From: Flexifilum sp963727545
GTDB lineage: Bacteria > Chloroflexota > Anaerolineae > Aggregatilineales > Phototrophicaceae
Reading direction: 5' to 3'
DNA: 64,000 bases
NCBI GenBank assembly: GCA_963727545.1
Contig: CAVSGS010000012.1
Coordinates: 496,001 to 560,000 of the forward strand
Shown: one piece after another, positions 59,670 through 64,000 of the stretch
Position numbering within the stretch: the first letter of the stretch is position 1
Layout of the letters: each line of letters begins with the position of its first letter
Notes under the pieces: generated by a model
Told to the model about the DNA's origin: nothing
The model's database searches: none
The model's input: only the letters and a program-made list of their open reading frames with translations
Made by a program: the position numbers and the translations under genes

Positions 59670-61280
59670 CTACCGCTGCTTGATACCCACCGTCGCGGCT
59701 TCGCCTTCGGGCAGGTTCGTGCCGTAGCCGACGATCGCCAGCATCCGGTTGAGCGCCGCCAGATAGGCTTTCACGCTGGCGACGATGATGTCGTCGTCCG
59801 CGCCGTAGCCACCGAACGAGCGTTTCCCATCCGGCGAGCCGATGCGCACGGTCACTTCGCCGAGCGCGTCGATCCCTTCGGTGACGGCGTGGACGCTGTA
59901 CTCGATCAGCGTGTTCGGGCAGTTGACAATCGCGTCAACCGCTTGGAAGCAGGCATCGACCGGACCCTTGCCCACTGCCGCGCGGACGAAGGTTTCGCCG
60001 TCGGCGTTGCTCATCTTGGCGGTGGCGGTCGGCATCCCCATCGTCCCGCAGGTGACTTGAATGTCGTCCAGCTTGAAGATTTCCTGCGGCTTATGCAGTT
60101 CGTCCGCCATCAGCGCTTCGAGGTCGGCGTCGGTGACGTTCTTCTTGGCGTCCGCCAAATCCTTGAAACGCGCGAAGACCTGATTCAGCTGATCGCCGTC
60201 GATCTGGTAGCCCAGTTCTTCCAGCCGAACTTTCAGCGCGTGGCGTCCGCTGTGCTTGCCCAGCACCAGACGGCTCTGCGTCCAGCCGACGCTCTCGGCG
60301 GTCATGATCTCGAAGGTGCTGGAGTGCTTGAGCATCCCGTCTTGATGGATGCCCGCTTCGTGGGCGAAGGCGTTCGCGCCGACGATGGCTTTGTTCGCCT
60401 GCACGTGCATTCCGGTGTAGTTGCTGACCATCCGCGAAGTCTTGACGATCTCGCGGGTGTTGATGTTGGTGTTCAGGTGATAGAACGGCTCGCGGGTGCG
60501 CAGCGCCATCACGACTTCTTCGAGGCTGGTGTTGCCCGCCCGCTCGCCGATGCCGTTGATCGTCACCTCGACCTGCCGCGCGCCGCCGAGCACGCCCGCG
60601 AGCGTGTTGGCGGTCGCCATACCCAGATCGTTGTGGCAGTGAACCGACCAGACGACGCCGCTGCCCGGACCCGCGCCCGGCGTCTCGGCGATCAAGTTGG
60701 CAATCGTCTCCTGCCATTCTTCCGGCGTGACGTAGCCGACCGTATCGGGGATGTTGAGCGTGGTCGCGCCGCACTCGACCGCCAGCGCGCAGACCTGCAC
60801 CAGAAAAGCGGGATCGGTGCGTCCGGCGTCCATCGGGCTGAATTCCACGTCGTCGCACAGGCTGCTCGCCAGCGTGACCATCTCGCGGATGCGATCCAGC
60901 GCCTCCTGCTGCGTCATGTTGGTGATGTGGGTCAGATGATACTCGGACGTGCCCAAGAAGGTATGGATGCGCGGATGCGCCGCGTCCTTGACGCCTTCCC
61001 ACGCCGTGCGAATGTCTTTTTCGACGCAGCGCGACAAGCCGCAGATGGTCGGACCGTCTTCGGTGCCGACTTCGCGGGCGATGCGCTGCACCGCCGCCAG
61101 ATCGTCGGGCGACGCCGCCGGGAAACCCGCCTCGATAATGTCGACGCCCAAGCGCGCCAACTGCCGCGCGATCTCCAGTTTTTCGGCGCTGCTGAGGGTC
61201 GCGCCGGGGCTTTGCTCGCCGTCGCGCAGGGTGGTGTCAAAGAATAGAACGGTATTTTCGTCAGTTACTCGCGGTGCCAT
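59670..61280 (-). CDS. leuA: 2-isopropylmalate synthase
   Basis: 536 residues, intact. FFDTTLRDGEQSPGATLS with the metal-binding Asp, CHNDLGMATANTLAG with its His pair, and a C-terminal leucine-sensing domain (YSVHAVTEGIDALGEVTVRI, shortened). First committed step of leucine synthesis. A 123-base gap upstream (61281-61403) carries no clear attenuator. Confidence 0.95.
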   Translation of the reverse strand: MAPRVTDENTVLFFDTTLRDGEQSPGATLSSAEKLEIARQLARLGVDIIEAGFPAASPDDLAAVQRIAREVGTEDGPTICGLSRCVEKDIRTAWEGVKDAAHPRIHTFLGTSEYHLTHITNMTQQEALDRIREMVTLASSLCDDVEFSPMDAGRTDPAFLVQVCALAVECGATTLNIPDTVGYVTPEEWQETIANLIAETPGAGPGSGVVWSVHCHNDLGMATANTLAGVLGGARQVEVTINGIGERAGNTSLEEVVMALRTREPFYHLNTNINTREIVKTSRMVSNYTGMHVQANKAIVGANAFAHEAGIHQDGMLKHSSTFEIMTAESVGWTQSRLVLGKHSGRHALKVRLEELGYQIDGDQLNQVFARFKDLADAKKNVTDADLEALMADELHKPQEIFKLDDIQVTCGTMGMPTATAKMSNADGETFVRAAVGKGPVDACFQAVDAIVNCPNTLIEYSVHAVTEGIDALGEVTVRIGSPDGKRSFGGYGADDDIIVASVKAYLAALNRMLAIVGYGTNLPEGEAATVGIKQR

Positions 61281-61403
61281 GATGGAGGTATCCTCTCATA
61301 ATCAAATCAATGGTCGAAAAACTGCTAAGCTCAGTAAGACCATCCTCGGTCAAGAGAATCACCCCCTTCCGCAACTACGCCCGCTACATCATCTTCCATC
61401 ACT

Positions 61404-61928
61404 TCACCCTGTCACTTGATAGGTCGTTTGCAAGCTCTCGACGTGGTGCAGCACGTGCCCCGCCATGATATAGAGCAGCGCCCGCACCGTCACCGGATGA
61501 TCGCTGGCAGTTCCGCGACGGACCATTTCCCCTTCGCGGAATGCGCGAAAACAGAGCACGTTCCCTTGTCGCTGCGCGGCGAATTCGTCGAGCAGATCGC
61601 TCAGGGAGCGGGCGTTGAAGTCAGTCGCGCTGACGTAGTCGTCCTGCTCGAAACCCGGCAGCGGCGCTTGCTCGCCGCGCGCGACGCACAGGGCGCGGTA
61701 GGCGAACACGCGCTCGCTGTCGCAGACGTGCCCGATCACCTCTTTGATACTCCACTCACCCGGCGCGGGGCGCTGATTCGCCTGCTCGTCGCCGACGTTT
61801 TGCAGCAGCGCCCGCAAATCGTCAGGCTGACGGCTCAGCAGCGCCAAGACGTCACTGCCCACCGGAATCCGCTGGACATAAGTTGCTGCGTAAGGAGCGT
61901 ATTCGTCGGGGTGCGGGCGCGCAATCAT
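61404..61928 (-). CDS. DinB-like four-helix protein
   Basis: 174 residues. Helical bundle of the DinB/YfiT type: PAPGEWSIKEVIGHVCDSE near residue 60 and MAGHVLHHVESL near the end carry the three His/metal positions of the family. Metal-dependent hydrolase or thiol transferase role unknown. ATG 61928 is 5 bases after the ilvC stop. Lies in the ilv-leu cluster but is not part of the pathway. Confidence 0.83.
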   Translation of the reverse strand: MIARPHPDEYAPYAATYVQRIPVGSDVLALLSRQPDDLRALLQNVGDEQANQRPAPGEWSIKEVIGHVCDSERVFAYRALCVARGEQAPLPGFEQDDYVSATDFNARSLSDLLDEFAAQRQGNVLCFRAFREGEMVRRGTASDHPVTVRALLYIMAGHVLHHVESLQTTYQVTG

Positions 61929-61933
61929 CACGG

Positions 61934-62944
61934 CTAGTTTTCCTGCTTGATGTGCTTCGCGTGCAGGAAAGGCATCATGTCGCGCAGTTCCGCGCCAACC
62001 TGCTCGATCAGCAGGTCTTGTTCGCGCTGGCGACGCGGCTTGAAGTTCGGGCGACCGTTCTGGTTCTCGGCGATCCATTCCTTGGCAAACTTGCCGCTCT
62101 GGATGTCGCTGAGCACACCCGCGTAGAATTCCTTGACCTGTTCCTCGACCTGATCGCCAATCGTGTAGCCGCCATACTCGGCGGTGTCGCTGACGCTGTA
62201 CCACATGTAGCTCAAGCCACCTTCGTACATCAGGTCAACGATCAGCTTGAGTTCGTGCATACATTCGAAGTAAGCGATCTCCGGTTGGTAGCCCGCTTTA
62301 ACCAGCGTCTCGAAGGCGGAGCGTACCAGCGCGGTTACGCCGCCACAGAGGACGGTCTGCTCGCCGAAGAGGTCGGTTTCGGTCTCTTCCTTGAAAGTGG
62401 TCTCGATCACGCCAGCGCGCGTGCCGCCGATGGCTTTGCCATATGCCAACGCCAGCGCCTTCGCGTTGCCGGTCGCATCCTGCTGTACGGCGATCAAGCA
62501 AGGCGTGCCCGCGCCTTCGGTGAAGACTTCGCGGACGCGATGTCCCGGCGCTTTCGGCGCGATCATGGTGACGTCGACGTTCGCTGGCGGCTGAATCGTG
62601 CCGTAGTGGATGTTAAAGCCATGCGCGAACATCAACATGCTGCCCGGCTTCAGGTTCGGTCCGACCGACTCGGCATAGACCTTCGCCTGCTTCGTGTCCG
62701 GGATCAAGATCATCACGACGTCGGCGGCTTTGGTGGCATCGGCGACCGACATTACTTGCAGCCCATCGGCTTCCGCTTTGGCGCGGCTCTTGCTGCCTTC
62801 GTGCAAACCAACGATCACGTTGCAGCCGCTGTCCTTCGCGTTGAGCGCGTGAGCGTGCCCCTGACTGCCGTAGCCGATAATCGCAATCGTCTTACCATCG
62901 AGCAGCGAAAGATCGGCGTCCTTGTCATAGTAAAGTGTTGCCAT
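61934..62944 (-). CDS. ilvC: Ketol-acid reductoisomerase
   Basis: 336 residues, class I length. NADPH site IAIIGYGSQGHAHALN, then IAPKAPGHRVREVF and the metal-binding Asp/Glu in DLFGEQTVLCGG. Second common step of valine, leucine and isoleucine synthesis. ATG 62944 is supported by GAAAAGGG upstream. Frame intact. Confidence 0.96.
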   Translation of the reverse strand: MATLYYDKDADLSLLDGKTIAIIGYGSQGHAHALNAKDSGCNVIVGLHEGSKSRAKAEADGLQVMSVADATKAADVVMILIPDTKQAKVYAESVGPNLKPGSMLMFAHGFNIHYGTIQPPANVDVTMIAPKAPGHRVREVFTEGAGTPCLIAVQQDATGNAKALALAYGKAIGGTRAGVIETTFKEETETDLFGEQTVLCGGVTALVRSAFETLVKAGYQPEIAYFECMHELKLIVDLMYEGGLSYMWYSVSDTAEYGGYTIGDQVEEQVKEFYAGVLSDIQSGKFAKEWIAENQNGRPNFKPRRQREQDLLIEQVGAELRDMMPFLHAKHIKQEN

Positions 62945-63030
62945 AAAGCCCTTTTCTCCAGTGTGATAGATTTTGATCGTTACGGAGCAGCGCTCCGGTG
63001 GTTCACAATGTTGGTCGTTATCTGTAGCTG

Positions 63031-63057
63031 GCGGGGCGCACAGCCGTGCGCCCCTAC
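63031..63057. repeat. Dispersed palindrome, copy 10
   Basis: GCGGGGCGCAC / GTGCGCCCCTAC, between ilvC and ilvN; outer left arm decayed. Confidence 0.8.
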
Positions 63058-63062
63058 TCATT

Positions 63063-63090
63063 GTGGGACAGGTTTGAAACCTGCCCCTAC
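63063..63090. repeat. Dispersed palindrome, copy 11 (GGTTTGAAACC type)
   Basis: GTGGGACAGGTTTG / AAACCTGCCCCTAC, 5 bases from copy 10; both types stand in tandem here. Confidence 0.82.
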
Positions 63091-63100
63091 AGACTGCTTG

Positions 63101-63674
63101 TCAAACGCTGTAAGGTTGATAATTGCCATTCGCCGTTACCGGGACGACCGGTTCGTAGGTCGAGTCGAGGATGCGGGTACCGCGCCCCATCGCCACGACG
63201 CCCGTCCGCACCAGCTCGACGATGCCAATCGGCTTCAGCTCGTCGATCAGCGACTTCGATCATGTCCGGCTGAGCGGCCATCTCGACGATGGCGTATTCG
63301 GGACCGATGTCGACAATACGCGCCGGATAACGCTCGCACAGAAGCGTCAGGCTGTTGCGCGAGTCGGCGTCGTTGGAACGCACCTTGATCAGCGCGAGGT
63401 CACGGGCGACGTGTGGCTCTTGCGACACTTCGGCAACCTCGATCACGTTGATCAGCTTGAACAGGTTCGAGGTGATCCGGTTCGAGTCGATCCGGGTGTC
63501 GTCGACGACAATCGTCATCCGCGAGATGTGTTCCTTGTGCGTCCGTCCAACCGTCAGACTGTCGACGTTGAAGTTGCGACGGCGGAACAAGCTGGCGACG
63601 CGGTTGAGGACACCGGGCTTGTTTTCCACTAACGCCACCAGAATATGCTTTTTCGGCTGAGTCTGTTCCGCCAT
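63101..63674 (-). CDS. ilvN: Acetolactate synthase small subunit (one frameshift)
   Basis: About 190 residues. ACT domain HILVALVENKPGVLNRVASLF, then RRRNFNVDSLTVG. Near 63255 the frame shifts; the other frame gives LIDELKPIGIVELVRTG and MGRGTRILD, the normal end. Regulates IlvB by valine feedback in the family. ATG overlaps the ilvB stop (TAATG). Confidence 0.93.
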
Positions 63675-64000
63675 TATTGCTGCTCCTTGACACTTGGTTC
63701 ACCCGGCTTGGGGCGGCGGATCATCTGGTCGAGATCTGCGCCTGCCGGAACCATCGGATAAACAATTTCTTGCCGCTCGACCATAAACTCGATCAAGGCG
63801 GGACCATCGACGCTGCGGGCGAAGTTGACCGCTTCCTCAAGTTGATCGCGGTGGTGACGCGCATCGCAGGAATACCGTAGGCATCCGCCAGCTTGACGAA
63901 ATCCGGCGTGACCATCGGCGTCGCGTGGTAGCGCTCTTCGTAGAAGAATTCCTGCCACTGGCGCACCATGCCCAGATAATTATTGTTGATGATGGCGATG
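63674..64000 (-). CDS. ilvB: Acetolactate synthase large subunit, C-terminal part (one frameshift)
   Basis: The gene runs in from the right edge. IAIINNNYLGMVRQWQEFFY and HATPMVTPDFVKLADAYG match the TPP-enzyme C-terminal domain of IlvB. After a shift near 63850 the end reads SVDGPALIEFMVERQEIVYP and PMVPAGADLDQMI. First step of branched-chain synthesis. Confidence 0.93.

Noticed and set aside
59889..61247. 452-codon plus-strand frame opposite leuA
   Set aside because: Antisense shadow of an intact, well-conserved gene.
61281..61403. Possible leucine attenuator or T-box before leuA
   Set aside because: No run of Leu codons, no T-box motif and no convincing terminator hairpin.

Overview
The window looks like chromosomal DNA of a Chloroflexota bacterium, probably near Anaerolineae. 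This is inferred from GC-rich coding sequence, exported proteins with long Pro-Pro-Thr-Ala-Thr spacers, a sufC-sufB-sufD-sufS-sufU operon carrying a Rieske ferredoxin gene, and a fused NuoCD. No rRNA is present, so the taxonomy is only inferred. Many conserved genes are cut by one-base shifts. Reading across them restores normal family proteins, so I treat most as consensus errors rather than pseudogenes. The 28-37 kb part is worst.

Layout. 0-14 kb: end of a PstS-like binding protein, DnaQ-DinG exonuclease/helicase, a histidine kinase, a polyprenyl diphosphate synthase, the Nnr NAD(P)HX repair enzyme, three small membrane-associated proteins, an SRPBCC protein, a metallo-hydrolase with its TetR regulator and a clear operator, a Nudix hydrolase, a heme-monooxygenase-like protein and tRNA-His. 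14-21 kb: the SUF iron-sulfur operon on the minus strand, a divergent MIP18-family gene and tRNA-Pro. 21-27 kb: a peptide-type ABC importer (binding protein and two permeases, no ATPases), a methyltransferase and an aldo/keto reductase. 27-37 kb: a cell-envelope and signalling block containing an LCP-family wall-polymer transferase, a LysM protein on a TPT-rich stalk, a membrane kinase whose phospho-acceptor His is Gln, a serine hydrolase with a VanW-type domain, and a STAS / anti-sigma kinase / STAS module.

37-46 kb: Mrp/ApbC ATPase, then an overlapping pair coding an FHA protein and a Clp-N domain fused to an aminoglycoside-phosphotransferase-like kinase. This pair is the best candidate for an undescribed system. 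It is followed by a SpoIIAA-like protein, threonine synthase and homoserine kinase (divergent), and an aldehyde dehydrogenase. 46-50 kb: iscX, nuoB, nuoCD and nuoI, where NuoB and NuoI end in the same Lys/Arg-rich tail. 50-52 kb: a SAM-I riboswitch with terminator in front of a trans-sulfuration enzyme. 52-53.4 kb: a decayed cytochrome P450 in a tract almost free of C on the plus strand. 53.4-64 kb: a minus-strand branched-chain amino acid cluster read as ilvB-ilvN-ilvC-dinB-leuA-leuC-leuD-cimA-cupin-hydrolase-leuB.

Eleven copies of a 26-32 base palindrome (arms GTAGGGGC / GCCCCTAC) are scattered between genes, several inside operons. About ten promoters with near-consensus boxes and 17-base spacing can be read directly, which shows that the housekeeping sigma factor here uses an ordinary TTGACA / TATAAT pattern.
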